NCBI RefSeq assembly: GCF_019599545.1
Contig: NZ_JAIEZV010000005.1
Location: 59,495 to 123,494 of the forward strand
Reading direction: 5' to 3'
Length of the DNA: 64,000 bases
Source of the DNA: Halobacillus sp. Nhm2S1
Lineage (GTDB): Bacteria > Bacillota > Bacilli > Bacillales > Halobacillaceae
Positions within the stretch are counted from its first letter, which is position 1. Each line of letters begins with the position of its first letter. Below are positions 50,913 through 59,596 of this stretch, one piece after another. The notes below the pieces were generated by a model. That model did not search any database. It saw only the letters and a list, made by a program, of their open reading frames with translations, and was not told the DNA's origin. The translations under genes were made by a program, and so were the position numbers.

Positions 50913-51935
50913 ATGCAAAGACGTTTTCTGATCCTGTTGTTCAGCCTGTTCGTCTTAGGTGCTTTGACAGCTTGTGGCTCACAGTCGAAAGAAGATGTCG
51001 TCAAAAAGCTCGAAAAACAGTCGGAAGAAATGGCTGGATATAAGACCGAAGCGAATATGAAGATGCGTACAGGGAAAGAAGAACAGAAATACAACATTCA
51101 AGTATGGCATAAAAAGGATGATTTTTACCGCGTGAAGCTTCAAAATGATCAAGATGAAAAAGGGAGCCAGATCATTTTGAAAAATGACAGTGGCGTGTAT
51201 GTCTTGACGCCTGCTTTGAATAAGAGCTTCAAATTCCAGAGCGAGTGGCCTCAAAATACAAGCCAGCCTTATCTTTATGCTTCACTTCTGAATGATATCA
51301 AAGCGGATCCGGATGCAGAGTTCAATGCTTCCGAAAACTACTTTGTGTTCAAGACGAAGACAAACTATCAGAATAACAAGACCCTGCCGTTCCAAGAAAT
51401 TTATTTTGATAAGAAGACGTACCACCCTGTAATGGTGAAGGTGTTTGATCAGGACATGAATTCTCTCGTAGAAGTTCAATTCGCGAACTTCTCGAAAGAC
51501 GATTCGATGAAGAAGGAAGATTTTGATGTCGATAAGAACATGGCTATGGCGCCTACAGAAGCCCCTGTTGCAAACATGGAAGGGGAAGAGCTTGAAGAAG
51601 TGCTGTATCCACAAGAGACGTTCGGTGCTGAACTTGCAGACGAGCGTGAAGTGAAGACAGAAGATGGTAAACGATTCATTATGACCTATGCAGGGGACAA
51701 AGATTTCACATTGGTCCAGGAAAAAGCAGAAGTTCAAGCGGCAAGCGCTCAATACTCTGTTCAGGTGAATGGTGAGCCTGTCCAGCTTTGGGATGGAGTT
51801 TTTGCAGCCTTTGAACACAACCGTCTGGAATGGAACCATAACGGCACGACATACCAGCTGGCGAGCAATGAATTGACGCAAGATGAAATGGTCGCTGTCG
51901 CAAGCTCCATCAACACGGCTGCGATGGTGAAATAA
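50913..51935 (+). CDS. ydcC: LolA-like outer-surface lipoprotein YdcC
   Basis: A 340-residue lipoprotein: signal FLILLFSLFVLGALTAC with lipobox ALTAC, then a LolA/DUF4367-type fold (SEEMAGYKTEANMKMRTGKE, YNIQVWHKKDDFYRVKLQND). B. subtilis YdcC is sporulation-associated. Start ATG 50913, nine bases after AAAGGAG, is preferred to TTG 50904, which abuts the site. It precedes alr as in B. subtilis. Confidence 0.9.
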   Translation: MQRRFLILLFSLFVLGALTACGSQSKEDVVKKLEKQSEEMAGYKTEANMKMRTGKEEQKYNIQVWHKKDDFYRVKLQNDQDEKGSQIILKNDSGVYVLTPALNKSFKFQSEWPQNTSQPYLYASLLNDIKADPDAEFNASENYFVFKTKTNYQNNKTLPFQEIYFDKKTYHPVMVKVFDQDMNSLVEVQFANFSKDDSMKKEDFDVDKNMAMAPTEAPVANMEGEELEEVLYPQETFGAELADEREVKTEDGKRFIMTYAGDKDFTLVQEKAEVQAASAQYSVQVNGEPVQLWDGVFAAFEHNRLEWNHNGTTYQLASNELTQDEMVAVASSINTAAMVK

Positions 51936-51944
51936 AATTGGAAG

Positions 51945-51973
51945 GAGCAGGCTTAACGGTCTGCTTTATTTTT
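51945..51973 (+). terminator. Weak terminator after ydcC
   Basis: AGCAG pairs with CTGCT over GCTTAACGGT, with TTTATTTTTG behind. Confidence 0.5.
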
Positions 51974-52152
51974 GTCTTTGGACTACCCTTAAGAAGATGC
52001 CCTCATGCTTCACCCTCCAGGATCCTGAAAGTCTTTGCTTTCTTAAAAAGTCAGTCACCGACGCTATCCAATATTCCTGCTTTTTCTATGAAATTTGACA
52101 CCGGCTTCTTCTCATTCAATAATAAAAAGATATAGAGAGAGGAGCGGTCATT

Positions 52153-53313
52153 GTGGCATGGGATACGTATTATAGAGACTCAATTGCAGAGGTTGAACTG
52201 ACAGCGATTGAGTATAATATACAGCAATTGAAACAACGTTTGGAGAAAGAGACAGAGATTTGCGCGGTAGTCAAAGCGGATGCCTATGGACATGGGGATG
52301 TGCAAGTAGCGAGGGCTGCCTTAAAAGCTGGAGCGAAGAGCCTTGCCGTAGCCATCCTGGATGAGGCATTGAAACTGAGAAGGGCAGGGATAGAGGCCCC
52401 GATTCTCGTCATGGGATGGACACGCCCTCAGGATGCTGCAGTCGCTGCTGAGAACGATATCGCTTTAACGGTGTTTCAAAAAGAGTGGCTTAAGGATGCA
52501 GGGGGTCTCTTGAGTTCTAATCCTCTGAAACTTCATTTGAAAATAGATACAGGAATGGGGCGGATTGGGGTGCGGACGGTCTCAGAGTTAGAGGAGGTCC
52601 TTGCAGTTCTTGCTGAAACCCCGAAGTTTCATTTGAAAGCTTTGTTCACGCATTTTGCTACAGCCGATGAAGAAGATTCACAATATTTCAATGAACAACA
52701 AGAGCGCTTTGACGAAATGTTTTCTTATTTTAAGAGGATTTGGGCAGAAGATGTCGAAATTCATACAAGCAACAGTGCGACAAGTATGAGGGTTCCTGAG
52801 CGGATGGATCATTTTGTCCGATTTGGGATCAGCATGTATGGCCTTTATCCTTCTCCTTATGTCAAAAAGGAACCACCAATCGATTTGAAGCCTGCTTTTT
52901 CCTTGTCGAGCCGTCTGGTCCATGTCAAAAAAGTAAAGGCCGGAGAATCGATCAGTTACGGGGCTACCTACACCACAGAAAAAGAAGAGTGGATCGGCAC
53001 CATTCCGCTTGGTTACGCGGATGGTTGGATTCGTAAACTTCAGGGTGCAGAGGTCCTCGTCGACGGGAAACGTCAGCCGATTGTCGGAAGAATTTGCATG
53101 GATCAATTCATGATTAGGCTGGATCAGGAATATCCTATAGGGACAAAGGTTACCTTAATTGGTAAACAAGGGGATCAAGAAATTTCAGCCGATGAAATAG
53201 CAGAGCATCTCGAAACAATTAATTATGAGATACCCTGCATGATCAGCCAAAGGGTGCCGAGAGTTTTTCAAGAAGATGGGAGAACGGTAGAAGTGAGAAA
53301 CTCCTTGTTGTGA
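52153..53313 (+). CDS. alr: Alanine racemase
   Basis: A 386-residue PLP enzyme giving D-alanine for peptidoglycan. PLP-binding Lys41 in VVKADAYGHGD, KIDTGMGRIGVR, HTSNSATSM and the second catalytic Tyr in ESISYGATYT; PLGYADGW and GRICMDQFMI follow. GTG start with GAGGAG 8 bp upstream. Position between ydcC and the toxin-antitoxin pair matches B. subtilis alrA. Confidence 0.96.
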   Translation: MAWDTYYRDSIAEVELTAIEYNIQQLKQRLEKETEICAVVKADAYGHGDVQVARAALKAGAKSLAVAILDEALKLRRAGIEAPILVMGWTRPQDAAVAAENDIALTVFQKEWLKDAGGLLSSNPLKLHLKIDTGMGRIGVRTVSELEEVLAVLAETPKFHLKALFTHFATADEEDSQYFNEQQERFDEMFSYFKRIWAEDVEIHTSNSATSMRVPERMDHFVRFGISMYGLYPSPYVKKEPPIDLKPAFSLSSRLVHVKKVKAGESISYGATYTTEKEEWIGTIPLGYADGWIRKLQGAEVLVDGKRQPIVGRICMDQFMIRLDQEYPIGTKVTLIGKQGDQEISADEIAEHLETINYEIPCMISQRVPRVFQEDGRTVEVRNSLL

Positions 53314-53393
53314 GTAAGCTTCCCGTTTTCGGACAATTCTCCCGATGTTAGGATAAAAGCTTTCATAATTCACGAAAAAATTCCAACACTCCT

Positions 53394-53422
53394 TTGCAAT
53401 GGACACTCCCGTTTGATAAGAT
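53394..53422 (+). promoter_or_regulatory. Sigma-A promoter of ndoAI-ndoA
   Basis: TTGCAA (53394-53399), 17-bp spacer, TAAGAT (53417-53422). Confidence 0.7.
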
Positions 53423-53478
53423 TAGAGTGGACTAATTGACTGGTTTCTTTTGAGAGAAGATGGTGGAGGTGTATGGTT

Positions 53479-53754
53479 TTGTCCGATAGCATGCAGGAGA
53501 TTGTCATCCGGATTCCGGATAACCTACTCAATGAAGTGGATGGCTTCATTCAACTCGATAACAGTGATCGGAGCGATTTCATGTGTCAAGCAACGAAAAT
53601 GTATTTGCGTGAGAAGAAACAGCGACATATTAGAGAATCCATGCGTAGAGGCTACATGGAAATGGCGAAAATCAATTTAAATATCGCTTCAGAAGCGTTT
53701 CAAGCTGAAGAGGAGGCCGAACACACCCTGGAGCAACTAGTGAGCGGGGTGTGA
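53479..53754 (+). CDS. ndoAI: Antitoxin EndoAI (MazE type)
   Basis: A 91-residue ribbon-helix-helix antitoxin. TTG 53479 (GGAGGTG 8 bp upstream) gives [20 protein letters not shown], aligning with B. subtilis EndoAI; ATG 53473 is too close to the site. The C-terminal part [19 protein letters not shown] and LVSGV, which wraps the toxin, is conserved. The gene ends six bases before the toxin start. Confidence 0.93.
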   Translation: MSDSMQEIVIRIPDNLLNEVDGFIQLDNSDRSDFMCQATKMYLREKKQRHIRESMRRGYMEMAKINLNIASEAFQAEEEAEHTLEQLVSGV

Positions 53755-53759
53755 AGCCA

Positions 53760-54110
53760 GTGATAGTCAAACGAGGTGACGTTTATTTCGCTGATTTGTC
53801 CCCGGTTGTGGGATCTGAACAAGGCGGGGTCCGTCCTGTACTCGTCCTTCAAAATGATATTGGTAATCGTTTTAGCCCTACCGTGATCGTAGCCGCGATT
53901 ACAGCGCAAATACAAAAAGCCAAACTTCCAACACATGTCGAAATTAATGCAGAAAAATACGGGTTCGAGCGAAACTCTGTGATCCTACTGGAACAAATCA
54001 GAACGATTGACAAACAGCGTTTGACCGATAAGATTACTCAACTCGACGAACCGATGATGCAGCAGGTCAACAAAGCCTTGCAGATCAGCCTCGGTTTGAT
54101 CGACTTTTAA
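53760..54110 (+). CDS. ndoA: mRNA interferase EndoA (MazF toxin)
   Basis: A 116-residue endoribonuclease nearly identical in pattern to B. subtilis Endo[60 protein letters not shown] and [19 protein letters not shown]. It cuts mRNA at UACAU-type sites. GTG 53760 reproduces the family N-terminus; the frame opens at an earlier GTG (53751) overlapping the antitoxin stop. Confidence 0.96.
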   Translation: MIVKRGDVYFADLSPVVGSEQGGVRPVLVLQNDIGNRFSPTVIVAAITAQIQKAKLPTHVEINAEKYGFERNSVILLEQIRTIDKQRLTDKITQLDEPMMQQVNKALQISLGLIDF

Positions 54111-54130
54111 TCGGAATGTACGTCGTGTAT

Positions 54131-54172
54131 GAAAAATAAAGTTACCTTTTCAAGGTAACTTTATTTTTTTTT
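54131..54172 (+). terminator. Terminator after ndoA
   Basis: AAATAAAGTTACCTT pairs with AAGGTAACTTTATTT over TTC, with a T9 tail. Confidence 0.93.
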
Positions 54173-54424
54173 GCTTTTGTAGTTTATAATGAGCTTAGAG
54201 AGGGTATTGATGATGGCGTGTTTTTTATTCAGCGATTTTTTTGCAAGGTAGAATTGTAATATTACAAAGGGTATGGGAAAGATACTCATGTGTAAGTGAG
54301 ACGGAGCAGGCTCCATTAATGAGGGCAAGGGCAAATGGTGTAAAAGAATTTCTTTTTCTGATAAAATTATATTCAAATAGTATAAGGACGAACCATAGAG
54401 GGTTATGAGGCGGAGGTTTAGATA
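54173..54424. other. rsbR upstream region with a perfect palindrome
   Basis: No gene is seen. TTGTAATATTACAA (54254-54267) is a perfect 14-bp palindrome that could bind a dimeric regulator. An A/T-rich possible -10 (AGTATAAGG near 54378) lies before rsbR. Confidence 0.4.
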
Positions 54425-55294
54425 ATGGACGAAAGACTGAAAAATGTAGTGGTAGAGCATAGTGATGACATTGTCAAAATGTGGTTGGAGGAAGTTAACA
54501 CCCATAAGAAGAATGAGTATACATCGACGATTTCTGATGAAATGTTCGAAAGCACGAACCGTGAATTTGTCAACGTGATTTTCTCAAGCATTGAGAAGCA
54601 GGGATTATCTTCGGACTTGGATGATTTCTCTGAACGCCTGATCAATCTTGGCTGGCCGTTGAGTTATTTAACGGACGGGATGCAAGTGTTCCGGCGTGTA
54701 GTAACGGATTTCATTCTCAAACAATCGGATAAAATCGATTCAGATTACTTTTCTGAGGTCCTTCGGAAAGTAGATGGCTGGGTTGACCCGATCATCAACC
54801 GTCTCGTCAACGAGTATTCAGGAAGCTGGGAGCACATCGTATCCTTGCAAAGGGTGGCTTTACAAGAGCTTTCCGCACCCTTAATCCCCGTAATGGAAAA
54901 CATCACGATCATGCCTCTGATCGGAACCATCGACACGGAGCGGGCCAAGTTAATCATGGAGAACCTGTTGGACGGAGTGATCAAGCATAATGCTGAAGTT
55001 GTTTTGATCGATATTACAGGTGTTCCGGTTGTGGATACGATGGTTGCTCATCACATCATCCAAGCGGCAGAAGCTGTGCGACTGATCGGATCACGATGCA
55101 TTTTGGTGGGGATTCGCCCTGAAATTGCCCAGACGATCGTGAACCTTGGAATCGATTTAGGGAAGTTCCCTACGAAGAGTTCATTACGTAAAGGGTTCCA
55201 AACAGCATTAGAATTAACCAATCGTCGAATTGAAGAAACCCAGAACAACGATGAAGACATCGAAAAATTAATTGATTCACTAGATAGGGAGTGA
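54425..55294 (+). CDS. rsbR: Stressosome co-antagonist RsbR
   Basis: A 289-residue stressosome subunit with a non-haem globin-like N-terminal sensor domain (~1-150) and a C-terminal STAS domain (~165-275) containing [20 protein letters not shown] and [18 protein letters not shown], the regions holding the threonines phosphorylated by RsbT. With RsbS it sequesters RsbT and releases it under environmental stress. ATG 54425 follows GGCGGAGG. First gene of an eight-gene module in B. subtilis order. Confidence 0.95.
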   Translation: MDERLKNVVVEHSDDIVKMWLEEVNTHKKNEYTSTISDEMFESTNREFVNVIFSSIEKQGLSSDLDDFSERLINLGWPLSYLTDGMQVFRRVVTDFILKQSDKIDSDYFSEVLRKVDGWVDPIINRLVNEYSGSWEHIVSLQRVALQELSAPLIPVMENITIMPLIGTIDTERAKLIMENLLDGVIKHNAEVVLIDITGVPVVDTMVAHHIIQAAEAVRLIGSRCILVGIRPEIAQTIVNLGIDLGKFPTKSSLRKGFQTALELTNRRIEETQNNDEDIEKLIDSLDRE

Positions 55295-55298
55295 AAAC

Positions 55299-55655
55299 AT
55301 GAGGATACCTATTTTAAAGCTTCATAACTATTTACTCATTTCCATACAAATCGATTTGGATGATCAGACGGCCATCCAGTTCCAGGAAGACCTTTTGAGC
55401 AAGATTCATGAAAGTGGAGCGACAGGTGTCGTCATAGATTTAACATCCGTTGATATCATCGATTCTTTCATTGCCAAAGTGTTGGGAGACGTTGTGACGA
55501 TGTCGGATTTGATGGGGGCCAAAGTTGTTTTGACGGGAATCCAGCCGGCAGTTGCAATGACTCTTATTGACCTAGGTATACACATGCAAGATGTCCCGAC
55601 CGCGTTAGATCTAGAACAAGGATTGATCAAACTTCGCCAGGAATTGGAGGAGTGA
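55299..55655 (+). CDS. rsbS: Stressosome scaffold RsbS
   Basis: A 118-residue single STAS domain with the phosphorylatable serine near residue 56 in [14 protein letters not shown]. It forms the stressosome core with RsbR and binds RsbT until phosphorylated. It starts four bases after rsbR stops and its stop region holds the ribosome binding site of rsbT. Confidence 0.95.
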   Translation: MRIPILKLHNYLLISIQIDLDDQTAIQFQEDLLSKIHESGATGVVIDLTSVDIIDSFIAKVLGDVVTMSDLMGAKVVLTGIQPAVAMTLIDLGIHMQDVPTALDLEQGLIKLRQELEE

Positions 55656-55657
55656 AT

Positions 55658-56059
55658 ATGGACTTCCAATCCTGTGTCAATATTAAGAAGGAGTGGGACA
55701 TCGTCGGAGCCAGGCAACTTGGACGAGATATATCCAGAAAGATCGGCTTCGGGACTGTCGATCAAGCAAGGATTGCCACGGCCATTTCTGAACTGGCACG
55801 GAACATTTATTTATACGCAGGAACAGGCAAAGTCTGTTTCGAAGCACTCGAAGACATGAATAAAAAGGGCATTCGGATCGTAGCTACAGATGAAGGGCCT
55901 GGGATTAAAGATATCAGCCAAGTTATGGAAGACGGTTTCACTACATCAGGAGGGCTCGGAGCAGGACTGCCAGGGGTGAAACGGTTGATGGATGATTTTG
56001 ATATCGTATCTAGCGAAGGAGAAGGTACGGAAATCACTGTCGTCAAATGGCTCCGTTAA
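55658..56059 (+). CDS. rsbT: Serine/threonine kinase RsbT
   Basis: A 133-residue GHKL-fold kinase: QARIATAISELARNIYLYAG, ATP-binding DEGPGIKDI and TSGGLGAGLPGVKRLMDDFD. It phosphorylates RsbS and RsbR and then activates the RsbU phosphatase. ATG 55658 (GGAGG 7 bp upstream) is preferred to the GTG at 55652. Confidence 0.95.
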   Translation: MDFQSCVNIKKEWDIVGARQLGRDISRKIGFGTVDQARIATAISELARNIYLYAGTGKVCFEALEDMNKKGIRIVATDEGPGIKDISQVMEDGFTTSGGLGAGLPGVKRLMDDFDIVSSEGEGTEITVVKWLR

Positions 56060-56074
56060 AGGAGGTAATAAGCG

Positions 56075-57085
56075 ATGAACACATTGAAGCTCGATTTAGA
56101 AAATTATAAAGAACTATTACAAGAGTATATTAAGACCGAGGATGAGCAAGCTCTATATCAAGCGGAACAGTTCAGTAAGCATTCCATGCAGCAGAACATC
56201 TCACCGGAAGAAATTATTAATGTTCATATTCAATCACTACAAGAAATATACCCGGATATGCCTAGGTATATTCAGTCGTCTATGAACTTTCTTCTGGAAA
56301 CCATGATCTCTTACGGATTGGCTTACCAGGAATATCAAACGCTTCGGGAAAAGCAGCTTGAGTTGAAATCGGAAATTTCCGTCGCTGCCAATATGCAAAA
56401 AACATTATTGTCGACCGTGAAACCTGATTTATCTGAAATTGATGTAGGGGCTTTGAGTGTTCCTGCCAAGCAGATGAACGGGGATTATCACCACTTTGTC
56501 CACGATGGAAAAGGGAGCCTTGGGATCGCTGTCGCTGATGTCATAGGTAAAGGTGTACCTGCTGCACTATGTATGTCCATGATCAAATATTCAATGGATA
56601 GTTTTTCAGGGATGCGCACAGACCCTAGTGTCATTCTCGGCAGTTTGAACCGTGTGGTGGAACGGAACGTGGATGCAAGTATGTTCATTACGATGTTCTA
56701 TGGTTTGTATAATTCAAACGAGCATACATTTACTTTTTCATCAGCCGGGCATGAACCAGGCTATTATTATCATAAAGATCGGGATGAATTTGAAGAAATT
56801 GATGTACCGGGACTTGTGCTCGGTGTATCTCCTGAGGTCACTTATAAGCAGTATGAAAAGAGAGTAGAAAAAGGAGATATGATTATCCTTCTGACCGATG
56901 GTGTAACCGAATGTCGACAAGGGGATCGGTTTATCGATCAGGAAGAGATATTACATGTCATCAAACAATATTCCCACCTTCCAGCGCAGGGAATTGTGGA
57001 TCAAGTCTATAAACATTTTGAGCGTCTGCAGGACTTCCAGTTGAGAGATGACTTTACTTTGATTATTTTACGAAGAAACGTTTAA
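56075..57085 (+). CDS. rsbU: PP2C phosphatase RsbU
   Basis: A 336-residue protein with an N-terminal RsbT-binding helical domain (~1-85), a linker coiled coil and a PP2C domain (~120-335): NGDYHHFVHDGKGSLGIAVA, DVIGKGVPAALCMSM and LLTDGVTECRQGD. It dephosphorylates RsbV when bound by RsbT. Its stop codon is part of the sigma-B promoter of rsbV. Confidence 0.95.
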   Translation: MNTLKLDLENYKELLQEYIKTEDEQALYQAEQFSKHSMQQNISPEEIINVHIQSLQEIYPDMPRYIQSSMNFLLETMISYGLAYQEYQTLREKQLELKSEISVAANMQKTLLSTVKPDLSEIDVGALSVPAKQMNGDYHHFVHDGKGSLGIAVADVIGKGVPAALCMSMIKYSMDSFSGMRTDPSVILGSLNRVVERNVDASMFITMFYGLYNSNEHTFTFSSAGHEPGYYYHKDRDEFEEIDVPGLVLGVSPEVTYKQYEKRVEKGDMIILLTDGVTECRQGDRFIDQEEILHVIKQYSHLPAQGIVDQVYKHFERLQDFQLRDDFTLIILRRNV

Positions 57086-57105
57086 CAAATATTCATACAG
57101 GGTAT
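57080..57105 (+). promoter_or_regulatory. Sigma-B promoter of rsbV-rsbW-sigB-rsbX
   Basis: GTTTAA (57080-57085), 14-bp spacer, GGGTAT (57100-57105): a perfect consensus match. The TAA of the -35 is the rsbU stop codon. It mirrors the autoregulatory promoter in B. subtilis. Confidence 0.92.
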
Positions 57106-57150
57106 CAAATTATGTAGTACGTTTTTCAGGAAACATTGGGAGGGATTATG

Positions 57151-57480
57151 ATGAATTTATCTATAGATGTTACGAACAATGATGGTGTTTCAAATGTCGT
57201 CCTAACCGGAGAGGTGGATGCATTCACAGCACCCAAATTAAAAGATACATTGCTGCCGCTGACGAAGGAAAAAGGCCAAGTCGTAGAAGTGGATTTTCAG
57301 GATGTGAACTACATGGATTCCACTGGTCTTGGTGTATTCATCAGCGCATTGAAATCGACGAAGGAGCATGAATCGGAGATGCGCCTTGTTCATATGCAGG
57401 ACCGTGTTTATCGTCTCTTCAAAATCACGGGGTTAACAGAAATTATAAACATCGAGTCTACAGTACAAGGTGGAATGTAA
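57151..57480 (+). CDS. rsbV: Anti-anti-sigma factor RsbV
   Basis: A 109-residue STAS protein with the regulatory serine S57 in YMDSTGLGVFISAL. Unphosphorylated RsbV captures RsbW and frees sigma-B. ATG 57151 matches the B. subtilis N-terminus and has GGGAGGG about 7 bp upstream; ATG 57148 is possible. Confidence 0.95.
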   Translation: MNLSIDVTNNDGVSNVVLTGEVDAFTAPKLKDTLLPLTKEKGQVVEVDFQDVNYMDSTGLGVFISALKSTKEHESEMRLVHMQDRVYRLFKITGLTEIINIESTVQGGM

Positions 57481-57482
57481 AC

Positions 57483-57959
57483 ATGGAACCATTTGATTTT
57501 GTTGAAGTGAAGGTACCTGCCAAAGCGGAATACATCGGTGTCGTGCGTTTGAGCATCTCAGGAATTGCCAACCGTATGGGATTCACTTACGAAGATATCG
57601 AAGATTTAAAAGTAGCGATTTCCGAGGCGATTACCAATGCTGTGAAACATGCATATAAAGAAACGGGTGAAGGTGAAATCACCATTGGTTTCGGTGTTTA
57701 TCAGGACAGGCTTGAAGTTATGGTCGCTGATCATGGAGGAAGCTTTAATCTTGGTGAAGTCAAAGAAGATATCGGCCCTTATAAACAAGATGATGATATT
57801 GAAGAACTGCGTGAAGGAGGCTTTGGCCTGTTTCTCATTGACGCTTTGATGGACAAAGTTGAAATTAATAGCAAATATGGAGTCATTGTCCTTATGACAA
57901 AATATCTCCATGAAACCGGGGTGGGTCAAGATGGCGACCAAATCACAACACCACAATGA
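57483..57959 (+). CDS. rsbW: Anti-sigma factor / kinase RsbW
   Basis: A 158-residue GHKL kinase: DLKVAISEAITNAVKHAY (N box), MVADHGGSF and EGGFGLFLIDALMDKV. It binds sigma-B or phosphorylates RsbV. It starts two bases after rsbV and overlaps sigB by 29 bp. Confidence 0.95.
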   Translation: MEPFDFVEVKVPAKAEYIGVVRLSISGIANRMGFTYEDIEDLKVAISEAITNAVKHAYKETGEGEITIGFGVYQDRLEVMVADHGGSFNLGEVKEDIGPYKQDDDIEELREGGFGLFLIDALMDKVEINSKYGVIVLMTKYLHETGVGQDGDQITTPQ

Positions 57960-58710
57960 AGAAGTTTACGAATGGATCGCCTATCTACAAGAAAACCCGA
58001 GAGATGAAGAAGTCCAGGAAAAGGTTGTCCTCGTTTATAAGGACCTTGTAGAATCCATTGCTCGTAAATACTCAAAAAACAGTACGATTCATGAAGACTT
58101 GGTTCAAGTCGGCATGTTGGGGCTGTTAGCGGCAATCAGAAGATATGATCCTGAATTCGGGAAGTCCTTTGAATCTTTTGCCATACCGACGATCATTGGG
58201 GAAATCAAACGCTTCATTCGTGACAAAACATGGAGCGTCCACGTCCCTCGTAGAATCAAGGAACTTGGACCGAAAATCAAAAAGGTATCAGAAGAGCTTA
58301 CGAACACCTTGCAGCGCTCTCCATCCGTCAAAGAAATTGCAGATGAATTAGAAGTATCTGAAGAAGATATCCTTGAGACGATGGAAATGGGTAAAAGCTA
58401 TAAGGCCTTGTCCGTTGACCGCAAGATCGAAGCGGACTCTGACGGAAGTACGGTCACTATTCTCGATTTAATTGGTAACCAGGAAGATGGTTATTCCAAC
58501 ATTGATCAGAGGATGCTCTTAGAAAAGATTCTGCCGATTCTCAGTGAAAGAGAGCAGGAAATTTTACAATGCACGTATTTTGAAAACATGAGCCAAAAAG
58601 ATACAGGTGAACGGCTGGGAATCTCCCAGATGCATGTATCCCGTTTGCAAAGGCGGGCCTTGAGAAAACTGAGAGAAGCCTTGCAATCTGAATCTGTCGA
58701 GGTATTCTAG
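57931..58710 (+). CDS. sigB: General-stress sigma factor sigma-B
   Basis: A 259-residue sigma-70 family factor with region 2 (HEDLVQVGMLGLLAAIRRYD, IPTIIGEIKRFIRDKTWSVH), region 3 (VPRRIKELGPKIKKVSEEL) and region 4 (QKDTGERLGISQMHVSRLQR). ATG 57931 after GGGGTGGG gives the usual length; the open frame begins earlier within rsbW. It should direct transcription from the GTTTAA/GGGWAW promoters noted elsewhere in the window. Confidence 0.96.
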   Translation: MATKSQHHNEEVYEWIAYLQENPRDEEVQEKVVLVYKDLVESIARKYSKNSTIHEDLVQVGMLGLLAAIRRYDPEFGKSFESFAIPTIIGEIKRFIRDKTWSVHVPRRIKELGPKIKKVSEELTNTLQRSPSVKEIADELEVSEEDILETMEMGKSYKALSVDRKIEADSDGSTVTILDLIGNQEDGYSNIDQRMLLEKILPILSEREQEILQCTYFENMSQKDTGERLGISQMHVSRLQRRALRKLREALQSESVEVF

Positions 58711-59306
58711 TGGAAAAGGAGAATAAGCGGGTGGATTTATCTATTTTCCAGAAAGCCAAAAAAGGAAATTATTATTGCGGGGACAGCTATTTCTACAAGG
58801 AAACGGAGGATGCATTCCTTTGTGCCCTTGCGGACGGACTCGGAAGTGGTGAAATGGCCCGCGAATCATCCAAGGCGGTTATGGAAGTGATAGAGGAACA
58901 TCCAGATTTGAATCTAGAAGCTCTAATTAAAAAATGCAATGAGGTGTTAGTGGGGAAACGAGGAGTCGTCCTGGGTATTTTAAGGATTGACTTTATAGCT
59001 CGTACTTACTCTTATTCATCGATTGGAAACATCGGGGTTATTACAGTGGACCCGGACGGGAAGCGTAATCGCAATATTCCCTTGGCAGGTTACCTATCAG
59101 GCTATCCGCGCAGACTGAGAATTTCTCACGGAACTGTGCAGAAAGGAATGGTATTCCTTATGTTTTCAGACGGAGTCAACGATCGTCGTCTGTCCTCGAA
59201 GTTTACTCATTCCAAAGACGTTGAGCAAATTACTCAACAATACAAAGAATTATACGGTCAATCACGTGATGATGATATCACTCTGATTGCCATGGCTTAT
59301 AATTAA
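58710..59306 (+). CDS. rsbX: PP2C phosphatase RsbX
   Basis: A 198-residue PP2C-type phosphatase: GDSYFYKETEDAFLCALADG, LGSGEMARESSKAVME and VFLMFSDGVNDRRLS. It resets the stressosome by dephosphorylating RsbS and RsbR. GTG start overlaps the last base of the sigB stop codon, ensuring coupling. Confidence 0.94.
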   Translation: MEKENKRVDLSIFQKAKKGNYYCGDSYFYKETEDAFLCALADGLGSGEMARESSKAVMEVIEEHPDLNLEALIKKCNEVLVGKRGVVLGILRIDFIARTYSYSSIGNIGVITVDPDGKRNRNIPLAGYLSGYPRRLRISHGTVQKGMVFLMFSDGVNDRRLSSKFTHSKDVEQITQQYKELYGQSRDDDITLIAMAYN

Positions 59307-59346
59307 AACCCTTCATTCGAACCGCAAGGTAGAATGGAGGGTTTTA
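59307..59346 (+). terminator. Terminator after rsbX
   Basis: AAAACCCTTCATTC pairs with GAATGGAGGGTTTT (one bulge) around GAACCGCAAGGTA, then ATTGTTTTTG. Confidence 0.85.
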
Positions 59347-59386
59347 TTGTTTTTGTTTGGATGTTCATCTTATTTTATTCAAGTAT

Positions 59387-59546
59387 ATGGCAGGATTGGG
59401 GAAGACTTAGTTTCGAGATCCTTTTATGGTCAGGGGCGGGCGGTGAGACCCCGGAAGGCTCACCGCCCGTCCCATGAAAAGCGAACGGTTTCCCGGAGCC
59501 CCTAAACTCCCTCAGATATCTCGAAACGGAGTCTTCAAGTATTCTC
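59387..59546. repeat. Dispersed TIR element, copy G (complete reference copy)
   Basis: Left ATGGCAGGATTGGGGAAGAC + TTAGTTTCGAGAT and right ATCTCGAAACGGAGTCTTC + AAGTATTCTC are inverted repeats of about 30 bp. The interior holds a GGGCGGTGAG/CTCACCGCCC hairpin and the core AAAAGCGAACGGTTTCCCGG. No reading frame. Confidence 0.85.
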
Positions 59547-59596
59547 TTTTATTATTTGATACAATGGATGAGACGTCATTGAAGGAGGTCATTTAG

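Noticed and set aside
54161..54505. Minus-strand 114-codon frame over the rsbR upstream region
   Set aside because: Crosses the ndoA terminator and the rsbR start; no ribosome binding site or family resemblance.
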